From CAVVVS01 sp963751355 (lineage in GTDB: Bacteria; Bacteroidota; Ignavibacteria; Ignavibacteriales; Ignavibacteriaceae): DNA of 49,008 bases. Positions 27,728 through 36,847 of the stretch are shown one piece after another; position 1 is the stretch's first letter; each line of letters begins with the position of its first letter. The translations under genes and the position numbers were made by a program. The notes under the pieces were generated by a model that worked only from the letters and a program-made list of their open reading frames with translations, had not been told where the DNA came from and searched no databases. The stretch lies in contig CAVVVS010000066.1 in NCBI GenBank assembly GCA_963751355.1, positions 1 through 49,008 on the forward strand, in the 5' to 3' direction.

Positions 27728-29065
27728 TTAAACATTAGCTTCCGATTTAACCGCTGCTTTTATTGCTTCGTTAAAGTCTTCAATAATATCATCAATATGT
27801 TCGATACCTACCGATACTCTAATTTGCTCAGGTGTAACTCCTGCGTCTAATTGTTCCGAATCAGATAACTGTTGATGCGTGGTTGAAGCGGGATGAATTA
27901 CTAATGTTTTCGCATCGCCTACGTTTGCTAACAAACTTGAAAGAGTTACATTATTTACAAACGCCTTGCCGGCATTAATTCCGCCTTTAATACCAAATGA
28001 AAGCATTGAACCGAAAAGACCGTTGCGCAGATACTTTTTTGCTTTTTCATGATACGGATGGCTTTCAAGCCCTGGGTACGATACCCACTCAACTTCTGGA
28101 TTTTTATCTAACCATTGAGCTAATTTTAGAGCATTTTGACCGTGCCTTTCAATTCTTAACGAAAGAGTTTCCAATCCTTGGAGGAATAAAAAAGCATTGA
28201 AGGGACTTAACGCCGGTCCCAAGTCTCGCAAACCTTCTACTCTAGCACGAATGATGAAAGCAATATTCCCAAATTGAGAACCTTTTCCAAAAACCTCGTT
28301 GAATTTCAATCCATGATAACCCGGTGATGGTTCTGTAAAAATAGGAAAATTACCATTACCCCAATCGAATTTACCCGAGTCCACAATTACTCCTCCGATT
28401 GAAGTTCCATGTCCGCCAATCCATTTTGTAGCCGAAGCAGTAATAATATCTGCCCCATGATCTATTGGGCGAACGAGGTAACCCGCTGCACCAAAAGTAT
28501 TGTCTACTATAAGAGGGATTCCATTACTGTGAGCAACTTTTGCAATTTGTTCAATATCGGCGATATTTAATTTTGGGTTGCCGATCGATTCAATATACAG
28601 AGCTTTGGTTTTTGAGTCTATTAATTTTTCGAATTCTGCCGGATCATCTCCTTCAACAAACTTTACATTGATTCCGAGACGTGGAAGGGTAACTTTAAAT
28701 TGATTATAAGTTCCACCGTATAGTAGACTTGATGAAACAATGTTTTCTCCTGCTTGTGCTATATTAGTGACAGCAACGAATTGAGCTGATTGTCCAGAAG
28801 CAGTTGCAAGAGCTGCAACACCTCCTTCGAGAGCAGCAATCCTTTTTTCAAAAACATCGTTAGTCGGGTTCATGATACGCGTATAAATGTTTCCGAATTT
28901 TTGAAGTCCGAATAAATCGGCAGCGTGTTGTGCATCGTCAAACACATATGAAGTAGTTTGATAGATAGGTACAGCTCTTGCTCCTGTGGCGGGATCTGGC
29001 TCCTGCCCCGCATGTAATTGCAAAGTTTCGTACTTAAAATTACGTCCTTTTCCGTTTGCGCTCAT
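27728..29065 (-). CDS. metY: O-acetylhomoserine sulfhydrylase (PLP enzyme)
   Basis: This 445-residue Cys/Met-metabolism PLP enzyme makes homocysteine from O-acetylhomoserine and sulfide. The PLP lysine lies in ITASATKWIGGHGTSIGG. Other family marks are YTRIMNPTNDVFEKRIAALE, ATASGQSAQF and the C-terminal HPASTTHQQL. The length fits the sulfhydrylase group rather than the ~380-residue cystathionine synthases. It is the first gene after the tandem leader region, 135 bases from the riboswitch terminator. With metX, thrA and asd in the window the whole route from aspartate to homocysteine is present apart from the shared upstream metabolites. Confidence 0.94.
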   Translation of the reverse strand: MSANGKGRNFKYETLQLHAGQEPDPATGARAVPIYQTTSYVFDDAQHAADLFGLQKFGNIYTRIMNPTNDVFEKRIAALEGGVAALATASGQSAQFVAVTNIAQAGENIVSSSLLYGGTYNQFKVTLPRLGINVKFVEGDDPAEFEKLIDSKTKALYIESIGNPKLNIADIEQIAKVAHSNGIPLIVDNTFGAAGYLVRPIDHGADIITASATKWIGGHGTSIGGVIVDSGKFDWGNGNFPIFTEPSPGYHGLKFNEVFGKGSQFGNIAFIIRARVEGLRDLGPALSPFNAFLFLQGLETLSLRIERHGQNALKLAQWLDKNPEVEWVSYPGLESHPYHEKAKKYLRNGLFGSMLSFGIKGGINAGKAFVNNVTLSSLLANVGDAKTLVIHPASTTHQQLSDSEQLDAGVTPEQIRVSVGIEHIDDIIEDFNEAIKAAVKSEANV

Positions 29066-29200
29066 CTTTTTGTCCTTTCGGTTTTGTTATAGTATTAAAT
29101 CATTTTTTAAATTCATTTTCTTTAAGTTTTCAAATTAGATATTGTTAAATTTTCTATTCCTTTGGGCATAAACTAATGATGAAGAAATTACCGTCATATC

Positions 29201-29237
29201 AAAAAAACCTCCCCGGGAAGATTTCTCGAAGAGGTTT
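29201..29237 (-). terminator. SAM riboswitch expression-platform terminator
   Basis: On the minus strand AAACCTCTTC pairs with GGGGAGGTTT (ten positions, two G-U) and runs into T7. Its 5' arm, with the preceding base, can instead pair with GAAGAAGTTTA just after the aptamer, closing on a TGAC loop with one mismatch, which is an antiterminator. The alternative pairing is what a transcriptional SAM-off switch needs. Confidence 0.85.
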
Positions 29238-29249
29238 AGTCATAAACTT

Positions 29250-29376
29250 CTTCTCTCATCTTTCCCCTTTTTCCGACGAGTCGGAACGGGCAGGAGGTAG
29301 CACCATGTCCCCCGGATTGTCGGGGCGGTTGCTAAGGTTTCACAGGGCCTGATCCCTCAACCTTTCTCAATAAGAG
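29250..29376 (-). promoter_or_regulatory. SAM-I riboswitch (S-box) upstream of metY
   Basis: Read on the minus strand, the element has the SAM-I core. P1 is CTCTTAT paired with ATGAGAG. Then come GAGGGATCAGGCCCTGTGAAA and CCTTAGCAACC, a P3 hairpin built on CCCCG/CGGGG, and GGTGCTACCTCCTGCC. A P4 hairpin (TTCCGA-CTCG-TCGGAA) follows, then AAAGATGAGAG. SAM binding to the junction stabilises P1 and allows the following terminator to form, shutting off metY-metX. It lies 185 bases upstream of the metY start. The match to the known class is strong by eye; an Infernal search against the Rfam SAM model would settle it. Confidence 0.93.
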
Positions 29377-29422
29377 TTTTTTTATTTTAAATTATTATTT
29401 AAGTCATATCTTCATTGCTCAA

Positions 29423-29455
29423 TAAAAAACCCTTCTCGATTCGGTTTCGGAAGGG
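29423..29455 (-). terminator. Attenuator terminator after the Cys/Met leader peptide
   Basis: On the minus strand CCCTTC (29450-29455) pairs with GAAGGG (29430-29435) around a loop that can add CGA/TCG pairs. It is followed by TTTTTTATT. It starts 35 bases after the stop of the Cys-rich leader ORF and before the riboswitch, the place of a leader-peptide attenuator. Confidence 0.7.
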
Positions 29456-29489
29456 CTCAGATTTTAAGTAAAATTCATTTAATTAAATA

Positions 29490-29594
29490 TCAGGTAATGT
29501 CCTTCTGAAATGATGTTCGAATGCACATCATACAACAGCAACACATTGCCTGTAAAGTTAATTCGGTGGTAATATTTAATTGATCCGCTTTCAT
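29490..29594 (-). CDS. Cys/Met-rich leader peptide of the metY-metX unit
   Basis: A 34-residue ORF begins with ATG at 29592-29594 and contains the run MCCCCMMC (residues 17-24) after MKADQLNITTELTLQA; it ends FQKDIT then TGA. Five cysteine and three methionine codons in eight positions are very unlikely by chance in AT-rich DNA. A strong promoter lies just upstream and a terminator just downstream. The arrangement is that of a transcription-attenuation leader: ribosome stalling at Cys or Met codons when those aminoacyl-tRNAs are scarce would disturb the terminator and let RNA polymerase proceed. The sensing amino acid is inferred from the codons. Confidence 0.75.
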   Translation of the reverse strand: MKADQLNITTELTLQAMCCCCMMCIRTSFQKDIT

Positions 29595-29608
29595 ATTAAA
29601 GTGATACA

Positions 29609-29637
29609 AAAATACAATTTGGATTATTCCTTGTCAA
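29609..29637 (-). promoter_or_regulatory. Promoter of the metY-metX leader
   Basis: On the minus strand TTGACA (29632-29637), 17 bases and TATTTT followed by TG (29609-29614) form a near-ideal promoter. Predicted start is about ten bases before the leader ATG. Confidence 0.7.
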
Positions 29638-29892
29638 GTGCAATATTCAAAATATTGAAATAAATTTCAAAACTGTCTATTAATTCATAATTTCATCACA
29701 ATTAAGTGTATAAATATTTTGATCCAAACTACCAAAATTTTTGTAAAAAAATCAATATTATTAAAGCCACAAAACTAAGATTTTCACGCTTACAGAATAT
29801 TCCTCAATCTTCAAAATACATCTTTTAACTTTGTGTCGAAAAAAAACTTTCCGGTATCAGCATAAAAATTGAGCGCTTGGTTAAAAATCTCA

Positions 29893-30708
29893 CTAATCCG
29901 TCTTGTATAATTTAGCTGCTTTATCAGCCGAAGTTATGATACCTTTAATTAATGCCGAACTGAAACCATTATGTTCCATTTGATTTAATCCGGAAATGGT
30001 ACAGCCTCGCGGAGTAGTTACTTTATCAACTTCACTTTCAGGATGACTTTTCTTGCCAAGTAATAAAGAAGCGGCGCCTTTGGCAGTTTGCGCTGCCATT
30101 ATTAAAGCTTCTTCAGAATGGAATCCAATTTCGATACCTCCTTGAGAAGCTGCTCTAACTGCTCGCAAAAAAAAAGCAATTCCGCAAGCACAGAGTGCCG
30201 TTGCAGGAACCATCAAGTCCTCATCTATAACCAATGTTTTACCAACGGAATCGAATATTTCCTGTGCTATTTTTAAAGAGCCGTTTGTTTTTGTTTCTGC
30301 CGACAGGCATGTCATAGATTCTTTAATTGCAATAGCGGTATTCGGCATTGCTCTTATGACGTTCACATTTTTTTCGAATAAATCTTTGATGGCTATTATA
30401 CTTGCACCGGATACTATTGAAATTACAAGATGTTTATCAATGTCAATTTCAGATTTTATCTCTTCGACCAAACCATCAAGCTGTTGAGGTTGAACCGCAA
30501 TAATGATTATTCCGGATTCTTTCACTGCTTGTTTATTCTCAGAAGTAATCTTATATCCTTTCTCGGCATATTTATCCAACAAGTCGACTTTTCTTCTTGT
30601 GATATAGATATTTTTCGAAGGATATAATTTTGAACTTACCAATCCGTCTGCGATAGATAAACCAATATTACCACCTCCGAGTATTGCTACGTACCTGCTT
30701 GAACTCAT
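29893..30708 (-). CDS. proC: Pyrroline-5-carboxylate reductase
   Basis: This 271-residue NAD(P)H enzyme performs the last step of proline synthesis. The Rossmann motif is GGGNIGLSIADGL; the family signature near the C-terminus reads VTTPRGCTISGLNQMEHNGF with the typical ARTPGGTT-like loop. It lies 43 bases after thrC on the same strand as the last gene of the thr unit. Why a proline gene is included is unclear; it may simply share the promoter. No terminator is obvious between its stop and the met leader promoter, ~255 bases downstream. Confidence 0.92.
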   Translation of the reverse strand: MSSSRYVAILGGGNIGLSIADGLVSSKLYPSKNIYITRRKVDLLDKYAEKGYKITSENKQAVKESGIIIIAVQPQQLDGLVEEIKSEIDIDKHLVISIVSGASIIAIKDLFEKNVNVIRAMPNTAIAIKESMTCLSAETKTNGSLKIAQEIFDSVGKTLVIDEDLMVPATALCACGIAFFLRAVRAASQGGIEIGFHSEEALIMAAQTAKGAASLLLGKKSHPESEVDKVTTPRGCTISGLNQMEHNGFSSALIKGIITSADKAAKLYKTD

Positions 30709-30751
30709 TTTATTTTTTCCTTATATAAATTCATAAATTCTTAACTGTTTC

Positions 30752-32059
30752 TTAACCGTTCAAAAGTAAATTTTTAAACTGATTGAAATCGTTTGAGATT
30801 TTCACGGATTTTTTTTGTCTGCCTAAACATGCTTTTAATCTTTCCGGCATTTCAACTTTTTCGCCGATCACCTCTTCAACCAGGTCGATAAATTTTGCCG
30901 GATGAGCCGTCTCGAGCACTATATTATTAGAACCGGATACTTCTATATTCTCAACCAAAAATCTTTTTAAGGCGAGATAGCCGACTGCACCATGCGGATC
31001 CAAAATGTAATTATTTGCATGATAGACTTCTTTCATAGCCTCCTTCGTATCTTCATCGGTAAAACTTGTACTGTAAATATTATCTTTTATTGCAGAGTAT
31101 TCATGATCAAACAAATCTAAAATCCTTTCAAAGTTACTCGGGTTGCCCACATCCATTGCATTAGAGATTGTTTTAATTGACGGCTGTGGTTTATACATTT
31201 CGCTCATTAAATATTTTGGGAACACATCATTCGCATTTGTAGCTGCAATAAATTTGTGAACAGGTAATCCCATCCTCTTTGCAAATAGTCCTGCCGTCAA
31301 GTTACCGAAGTTTCCGCTGGGAACCGAAATAACTGTAGGCAGGCTTTTTTCCTGCAATTGTGCGTAAGCGTAAAAGTAGTAGAATGATTGCGGAATAAGT
31401 CTGCCAATGTTAATCGAGTTCGCTGATGATAAGGATAAATTTTTTATGAGATCCTCATCAAGGAAAGCTTGTTTGACTAATCTTTGGCAATCATCAAAAG
31501 TACCTTCTACTTCAAGTGCAATTACATTTCCATTTAAAGTAGTCAACTGTTGCTCCTGGAGATGACTTACTTTATTACTGGGATACAGCAAGATAACCTT
31601 TATGCCTTCAACTTTGTAAAAACCATTTGCAACGGCACTGCCTGTATCACCGGAGGTTGCAACCAGAATTGTGATCTCTTTGTCTAAGCTTTTTGTCAAA
31701 TATGATAATGTCTTTGCCATGAACCTTGCACCGAAATCTTTAAATGCCAGTGTAGGGCCGTGAAAAAGCTCAAGTATTTTTACGTTATCTTTTAACGTTA
31801 CCAACGGTGCATCGAAAGTTAACACCTCATCGATAATAATTTTTAAATCATTTGACGGAATTTCATCAGCCAGCAAATGAGCGGTTACATGATAGGCTAA
31901 CTCATTGAAAGTAAGTGTACCCAAACTCTCGATAAAATTAGGAGAAAGCTTTGGGAGAACTGAAGGCATGAACAATCCTCCATCGTCGGCGATGCCTTTT
32001 ATAATTGCTTCTCTAAAGCTTACTCTATTTCTCTTATTTCTTGTGCTGTAAAATTCCAT
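30752..32059 (-). CDS. thrC: Threonine synthase
   Basis: This 435-residue PLP enzyme converts O-phosphohomoserine to threonine. The start MEFYSTRNKRNRVSFREAII is typical of the E. coli-type enzyme. The PLP lysine is in FHGPTLAFKDFGARFMA. The glycine-rich phosphate loop appears as SVPSGNFGNLTAG, and ATSGDTGSAVANGF is present. It lies 14 bases after thrB, inside the thr operon. Confidence 0.95.
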   Translation of the reverse strand: MEFYSTRNKRNRVSFREAIIKGIADDGGLFMPSVLPKLSPNFIESLGTLTFNELAYHVTAHLLADEIPSNDLKIIIDEVLTFDAPLVTLKDNVKILELFHGPTLAFKDFGARFMAKTLSYLTKSLDKEITILVATSGDTGSAVANGFYKVEGIKVILLYPSNKVSHLQEQQLTTLNGNVIALEVEGTFDDCQRLVKQAFLDEDLIKNLSLSSANSINIGRLIPQSFYYFYAYAQLQEKSLPTVISVPSGNFGNLTAGLFAKRMGLPVHKFIAATNANDVFPKYLMSEMYKPQPSIKTISNAMDVGNPSNFERILDLFDHEYSAIKDNIYSTSFTDEDTKEAMKEVYHANNYILDPHGAVGYLALKRFLVENIEVSGSNNIVLETAHPAKFIDLVEEVIGEKVEMPERLKACLGRQKKSVKISNDFNQFKNLLLNG

Positions 32060-32073
32060 CTTAAATTTTATTA

Positions 32074-33006
32074 TTATAAAACTCTGGGTCCGACAGGGTT
32101 GATTTGTGATATATAAATATCATTTTGAATTTCAATTGATTCCAGAACCTCCTTCATAGCATCCCCAATATTTTTCGCACTTTCTTTCGATTTACTAAAT
32201 GCAAAAATAGAGGGACCGGAGCCGGATATACTGCATCCGATAGCTCCTTTGTTTAGTGCAGCTGTTTTTACTTCATTGAAGCCGGGAATCAATAATGATC
32301 TGATTGGTTCAATAATTACATCCTGTAGAGATCTTCCTATAAGTTCGTAATCATTCAATATTAATCCTGATATTAATCCGGCAACATTGCCCCACTGTTT
32401 AACAGCATCAGAAAGCAGAATTTGTTTCTTTAATATCTTCCGTGTATCGGCAGTGTTTATTTCAATTTGAGGATGAACAATGGTACAGAATAACTCTTTA
32501 GGAGTATCAATATTAATTATGTCCATCGGTAAAAGACTTCTCACAATAATAAATCCTCCGTAAAGGCATGCCGCAACATTATCGGCATGAGGTGTACCTC
32601 CGCAAGTTAGTTTTTCTCCCTCTAATGCAAATTTTAACAGTTGTTTTTTTGTAAATGGCTTATCAAGAATTTCATTTAGTGCGAACACACTTGCAACCGC
32701 ACTTGCTGCGCTGGAACCTAATCCGCTTCCTAGAGGCATTTTTTTATGAATTTCAATCTCAATGCCTTTATTAAAATTCATTTCCTCAACCATTGCAGTG
32801 AGAGACCTGCCTGCCGTATTTTTTAATGTTTCAAGAGGAAGTTTACCTTCATCACCCGTAATTTTTACAATTGATATCCCCTTTTTCCCATTCAATCGTA
32901 AAGTTAATTCATCGCCGGGATATTCAATTGCAAATCCCATTACATCAAAACCGCAGCCGACATTGGTAACAGATGCCGGAGCAAATACTTTTATTTCTTT
33001 TCCCAT
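32074..33006 (-). CDS. thrB: Homoserine kinase
   Basis: This 310-residue GHMP kinase phosphorylates homoserine. The ATP loop is PLGSGLGSSAASAVAS (residues ~91-106); the second GHMP motif reads GCSISGSGPSIFAF near the C-terminus. The N-terminal VFAPASVTNVGCGFDVMGFA is the usual substrate-binding region. It lies 19 bases after asd. Confidence 0.95.
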   Translation of the reverse strand: MGKEIKVFAPASVTNVGCGFDVMGFAIEYPGDELTLRLNGKKGISIVKITGDEGKLPLETLKNTAGRSLTAMVEEMNFNKGIEIEIHKKMPLGSGLGSSAASAVASVFALNEILDKPFTKKQLLKFALEGEKLTCGGTPHADNVAACLYGGFIIVRSLLPMDIINIDTPKELFCTIVHPQIEINTADTRKILKKQILLSDAVKQWGNVAGLISGLILNDYELIGRSLQDVIIEPIRSLLIPGFNEVKTAALNKGAIGCSISGSGPSIFAFSKSKESAKNIGDAMKEVLESIEIQNDIYISQINPVGPRVL

Positions 33007-33025
33007 TTTGACGGATCTTTCATCA

Positions 33026-34075
33026 TTAAAGATAACCTTTTGCCTTCATCAGTTCTGCACACAATAATGCACCACCTGCAGCACCTCTGACCGTATTATG
33101 AGAGAGAACGACGAATTTATAATCGAATAAAGTATCCTCCCTGAGTCTTCCGATTGATGCTGCCATCCCTTTATCGATATTCCGATGAATTCGGGGCTGC
33201 GGATAATTATTCTCTTCAAAATAATAAATCGGTTTTTCCGGTGCGGTCGGTAAACCAAGTTTTTGCGGTTCCGAAGAAAATTCTTTCCATGCTTTTTTTA
33301 TTTCTTCAATACTTACTTTTTTCTTTAGCTTAACCTGAACACATTCCAGATGTCCGTCAACTACCGGAACACGGTTGCACTGTGAGCTGATCTTTATGTC
33401 AATATTTTCTATATGATCAGAGTTAAGGCTTCCGAATATTTTAAGAGGTTCTGTAACAAGTTTGTCTTCTTCGCCCGATATGAACGGTATAACGTTATCG
33501 ATGCTGTCCAAACTTGAAACACCAGGATAACCCGCACCGGATAGTGCCTGCATAGTTACAACATTAACTGCCTCCAATCCAAAATTATCGACTAATGGTT
33601 TCAATGCTAACACCATTCCGATAGTTGAACAATTGGGATTAGTAACGATGCAGCCGTTGTTAAAATTTTGCTTTTTTATTAAGTCAAGATGATCTGGATT
33701 TATTTCCGGAACCAGCAAAGGAACATCTTTGTCCATGCGATGATTTTTTGAATTTGAAACTACAATATAACCGGCTTTAGCAAATTTTTCTTCAATACCG
33801 CCTGCAACACTGGAATCCAAACCGGAGAAAACAATTTTACAATCTAAACCAGGTTCGCATTTCTTAACAACCAAACCGGAAACTTTGGATGGAAGGGGAG
33901 TAGATAAAATCCAGTTGACTGCGTCCTTATATTCTTTCCCGGCTGACTTTTCCGAAGCGGCAACCTCAGTTATTTTGAACCATGGATGATTTTCCAGCAT
34001 CGCAATAAATTTTTGTCCGACACTTCCTGTAGCACCGAGCACTCCTACATGTATTTTAATATTATTTTCATTCAT
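33026..34075 (-). CDS. asd: Aspartate-semialdehyde dehydrogenase (archaeal/fungal type)
   Basis: This 349-residue enzyme reduces aspartyl phosphate to the semialdehyde. The NADP loop is GVLGATGSVGQKFIAML, the catalytic Cys is in NPNCSTIGMVLAL, and the active-site His region reads CNRVPVVDGHLECVQV. These, with the length, match the archaeal/fungal branch rather than the E. coli type. It sits between thrA and thrB, 50 bases after thrA. Confidence 0.93.
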   Translation of the reverse strand: MNENNIKIHVGVLGATGSVGQKFIAMLENHPWFKITEVAASEKSAGKEYKDAVNWILSTPLPSKVSGLVVKKCEPGLDCKIVFSGLDSSVAGGIEEKFAKAGYIVVSNSKNHRMDKDVPLLVPEINPDHLDLIKKQNFNNGCIVTNPNCSTIGMVLALKPLVDNFGLEAVNVVTMQALSGAGYPGVSSLDSIDNVIPFISGEEDKLVTEPLKIFGSLNSDHIENIDIKISSQCNRVPVVDGHLECVQVKLKKKVSIEEIKKAWKEFSSEPQKLGLPTAPEKPIYYFEENNYPQPRIHRNIDKGMAASIGRLREDTLFDYKFVVLSHNTVRGAAGGALLCAELMKAKGYL

Positions 34076-34125
34076 AGTTACATCTCATTATTTTTAATTT
34101 AACAAATTAAATCAGTTTTAAAACT

Positions 34126-36582
34126 TTAACTTAAATAATTAGCAATTCGTATTATATCCGCAAATACACCGGCTGCGGTTACATCCGCACCGGCACCCGG
34201 ACCTTTAATAACTATCGGTTTGCCGTCGCAATGCTTTGTTGTAAAAGCTAAAATATTATCACTTCCCGTTAAGGAAAAGAAGGGATGATTTCTGCCTACT
34301 TCTTGCAAAGAAATTTCAGCGTTGTTGTTTTCTAGTCTTGCAATATACCTGAGAATATTGTTCCTTTCCTGTGCTTCTCTTCTTCTTCGTTCAAATTCTT
34401 TGTCATGGCTTTTTAACTTGACAAAAAATTGTTCTACGCTTTTTATTTTGCGCAATGGTTCGGGGACAAGGTTTTCAACTTTAATGTCATCTAATTCCAT
34501 TTTTAGCCCCACCTCGCGGGCGAGGATTAATAATTTTCTTGCTACATCTGTTCCTTCAAGATCTTCTCTCGGATCCGGCTCGGTATAACCCTTTTCTCTT
34601 GCTTCAATCACAATTTCGCTGAAACTTGTTCCATCTATAAAAGAATTAAATATATAGCTTAAAGTTCCTGAAAGCACCCCTTCAATTTTATAAATATGGT
34701 CTCCGCTGGATACCAGGTCTTTAATTGTGTTTATTACAGGCAGACCAGCGCCTACATTTGTTTCATATAAAAATTTAACATTGTGTTTTAATGCCGCTTG
34801 TTTAAGCTCAGAATAATACTCATAACCACTTGAGTTTGCTCTTTTATTCGGAGTAACAATCGATATACTGGAATCGAGAATTTCTTTATACCTCTCAACA
34901 ACCTCATCACTGGCGGTACAGTCCACAAAGATGCTGTTAGGCAAATTTAATTCCTTAATTACATTTATAAATTTATTTAAATTGGTCCTTTTACCTTCGG
35001 AGCTAAGAACAGCTTCCCAACCGGAAGGATCGATCCCATCTTTATCAACATACATATTTCTGCTGTTTGCTAATCCGATTATATTCACATTTATCGCATA
35101 TTCATCAGCCAGAAAAAATTTTTGATTTAATATCTGTCTTAATAAAGTGCCTCCTATTAAACCCGTACCAACAATAAATAAGTTAATTGTTTTTCCTATA
35201 GAAAGGAAAAAAGCATCGTGCAGAACATTAAGAGCTTTAGCGGTGTTAGCGTGTGCTATAACTGTGGAAATATTCAACTCCGATGAACCTTGTGCAATAG
35301 CTGAGATGTTTATCCCGTTTTTTCCTAATGCCTGAAAAACTTTTCCAGACACACCGGGCGTGTTTCTCATATTTTCGCCAACGACCGCAATAATAGAAAG
35401 ATCGTATTCAACAAAAGGAGGGTTTATTAAATTATCTTTAATTTCATAATGAAGTTCGTTTTCGATCGCCTTCTTTGCTATTTCTGCATGCTGGGGCATT
35501 ACCGCCATACATAATGAATGTTCCGAAGAAGCCTGAGTGATTAATGTAATGTTTATTTTTTTTGCGGCTAATGCTTTGAAAATCCTTTCGGCAGTTCCGG
35601 CAACGCCTACCATTCCTCCTCCCTGAACGCGCAGCAAAGCTACTTCATCAATAGATGAAATACCTTTGATAGAGAAATTTTTAGAATTCAATTTATCATT
35701 AATAAGTGTTCCTGTAAATGACGGATTGAAAGTATTCAAGATCTTGATGGGAATTTTTTTATCCATAGCAGGCTGCATTGTAGGAGGATGAATAACCTTT
35801 GCACCAAAATGTGAAAGTTCCATTGCTTCTTCGTAAGTAATTTGTTCGAGCGAAAAAGCCCTCTTTACCTTTTTGGGATCTGCAGTTAAAACTCCGTCGA
35901 CGTCTGTCCAAATTTGAATTTCTGATGCTTCCAGTGCCGCAGCAAAGAGTGATGCAGTATAATCAGAACCACCCCTGCCGAGAGTTGTGGTTTCATTATT
36001 GGGAGTTGAACCAATAAAACCGGTAATAACCTGTAATAATTTGTGAGATTTAAAATATTTTTTTATGTTTTTATTGGTTTGTGCATAATTAACTTTTGCG
36101 CTTCCGAATGAATCATCGGTTGCAACAAGTTTCCTGGAATCCAAAAATTCACATTCGATTTTCTGCTCATTCAATGCATTGGATATAATATAGCAAGATA
36201 ATCTTTCACCGAAACTTAGAATAAAATCCTGTGTCCTTGGCGAGATTTCACGTACCAGAAATACTCCGTGAAGTACATCTTCAAGTTCGTTGAAGTGAAG
36301 TTTTATATTTGCCAATATCCCGCTCTGCTTTTTAACGGGTATAAGATCTTTTGCAATTGAAAGGTGCTTCTTTTCAAGTTTTTCAAATATTTCAATATAA
36401 TCTGAATTACCGGCAGAGGCTCGCTCGCTGGTTTTAATCAGTCGATCTGTAACTCCTTGAAAAGCTGAGAAGATTATTGCGATCTGTCCTGAATCCTTAA
36501 CTGAATTTTTGATGATATCAATTACATTAAGTATTCTTTCGCTATCTCCAATCGATGAGCCGCCGAATTTTAAGATTTTCAT
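34126..36582 (-). CDS. thrA: Bifunctional aspartokinase / homoserine dehydrogenase
   Basis: This 818-residue fusion catalyses the first and third steps of the aspartate pathway. Residues 1-~295 are the kinase (MKILKFGGSSIGDSE, GRGGSDYTASLFAAAL, DPKKVKRAF). Residues ~305-460 are two ACT domains (LLRVQGGGMVGVAGTAERIF, IIAVVGENMRNTPGVSGKVF), where threonine usually binds to inhibit. Residues ~465-818 are the dehydrogenase (FIVGTGLIGGTLLRQI, VTPNKRANSS, YETNVGAGLPVINTIKDLV, GTDVARKLLILAR). It is the first structural gene of the thr operon, preceded by the thr leader and attenuator. Both halves look intact. Confidence 0.96.
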   Translation of the reverse strand: MKILKFGGSSIGDSERILNVIDIIKNSVKDSGQIAIIFSAFQGVTDRLIKTSERASAGNSDYIEIFEKLEKKHLSIAKDLIPVKKQSGILANIKLHFNELEDVLHGVFLVREISPRTQDFILSFGERLSCYIISNALNEQKIECEFLDSRKLVATDDSFGSAKVNYAQTNKNIKKYFKSHKLLQVITGFIGSTPNNETTTLGRGGSDYTASLFAAALEASEIQIWTDVDGVLTADPKKVKRAFSLEQITYEEAMELSHFGAKVIHPPTMQPAMDKKIPIKILNTFNPSFTGTLINDKLNSKNFSIKGISSIDEVALLRVQGGGMVGVAGTAERIFKALAAKKINITLITQASSEHSLCMAVMPQHAEIAKKAIENELHYEIKDNLINPPFVEYDLSIIAVVGENMRNTPGVSGKVFQALGKNGINISAIAQGSSELNISTVIAHANTAKALNVLHDAFFLSIGKTINLFIVGTGLIGGTLLRQILNQKFFLADEYAINVNIIGLANSRNMYVDKDGIDPSGWEAVLSSEGKRTNLNKFINVIKELNLPNSIFVDCTASDEVVERYKEILDSSISIVTPNKRANSSGYEYYSELKQAALKHNVKFLYETNVGAGLPVINTIKDLVSSGDHIYKIEGVLSGTLSYIFNSFIDGTSFSEIVIEAREKGYTEPDPREDLEGTDVARKLLILAREVGLKMELDDIKVENLVPEPLRKIKSVEQFFVKLKSHDKEFERRRREAQERNNILRYIARLENNNAEISLQEVGRNHPFFSLTGSDNILAFTTKHCDGKPIVIKGPGAGADVTAAGVFADIIRIANYLS

Positions 36583-36665
36583 GTAAGTTCCTTATGGTGA
36601 TAACCTTTTTTTAGATTAAAGTTTCATTTTTCGAATTTTAATATTCTGAATAATTCAAAATGAGT

Positions 36666-36700
36666 AAAAAAAAACCGGCTTCATTTCTGAAGCCGGTTTT
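36666..36700 (-). terminator. thr operon attenuator terminator
   Basis: A perfect 13-base stem (36671-36683 with 36688-36700) closes a four-base loop. On the minus strand it reads AAAACCGGCTTCA, GAAA, the complement, then a run of nine T. It lies 36 bases after the leader-peptide stop and ~84 bases before thrA. It is the strongest hairpin in the window. Confidence 0.88.
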
Positions 36701-36736
36701 AATAATTTTTTTAATCAATCAATATACAAACATGCT

Positions 36737-36826
36737 TCAGCCACCACTCATTTCTGTAAAGGTAGTCATCGTTATAGTACACATTATACATGGTGTCGGG
36801 TAATATGTAATTGTATATTTATTCAT
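36737..36826 (-). CDS. thrL: thr operon leader peptide (Thr/Ile/Met-rich)
   Basis: A 29-residue ORF with ATG at 36824-36826 reads MNKYTITYYP then TPCIMCTITMTTFTEMSGG and stops with TGA. It has eight threonine, three isoleucine and three internal methionine codons; T, I and M are products downstream of thrA. A promoter lies just upstream and a perfect terminator just downstream. By analogy with enterobacterial thrL, scarcity of charged tRNA-Thr or tRNA-Ile would stall the ribosome and prevent the terminator. The sequence is unrelated to the E. coli peptide, so the symbol marks the role rather than homology. Confidence 0.82.
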   Translation of the reverse strand: MNKYTITYYPTPCIMCTITMTTFTEMSGG

Positions 36827-36847
36827 TTTCTCATTTTAATAAAAGCA

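Noticed and set aside
29250..29376. T-box or other tRNA-sensing leader upstream of metY
   Set aside because: There is no T-box sequence; all conserved blocks fit SAM-I instead.
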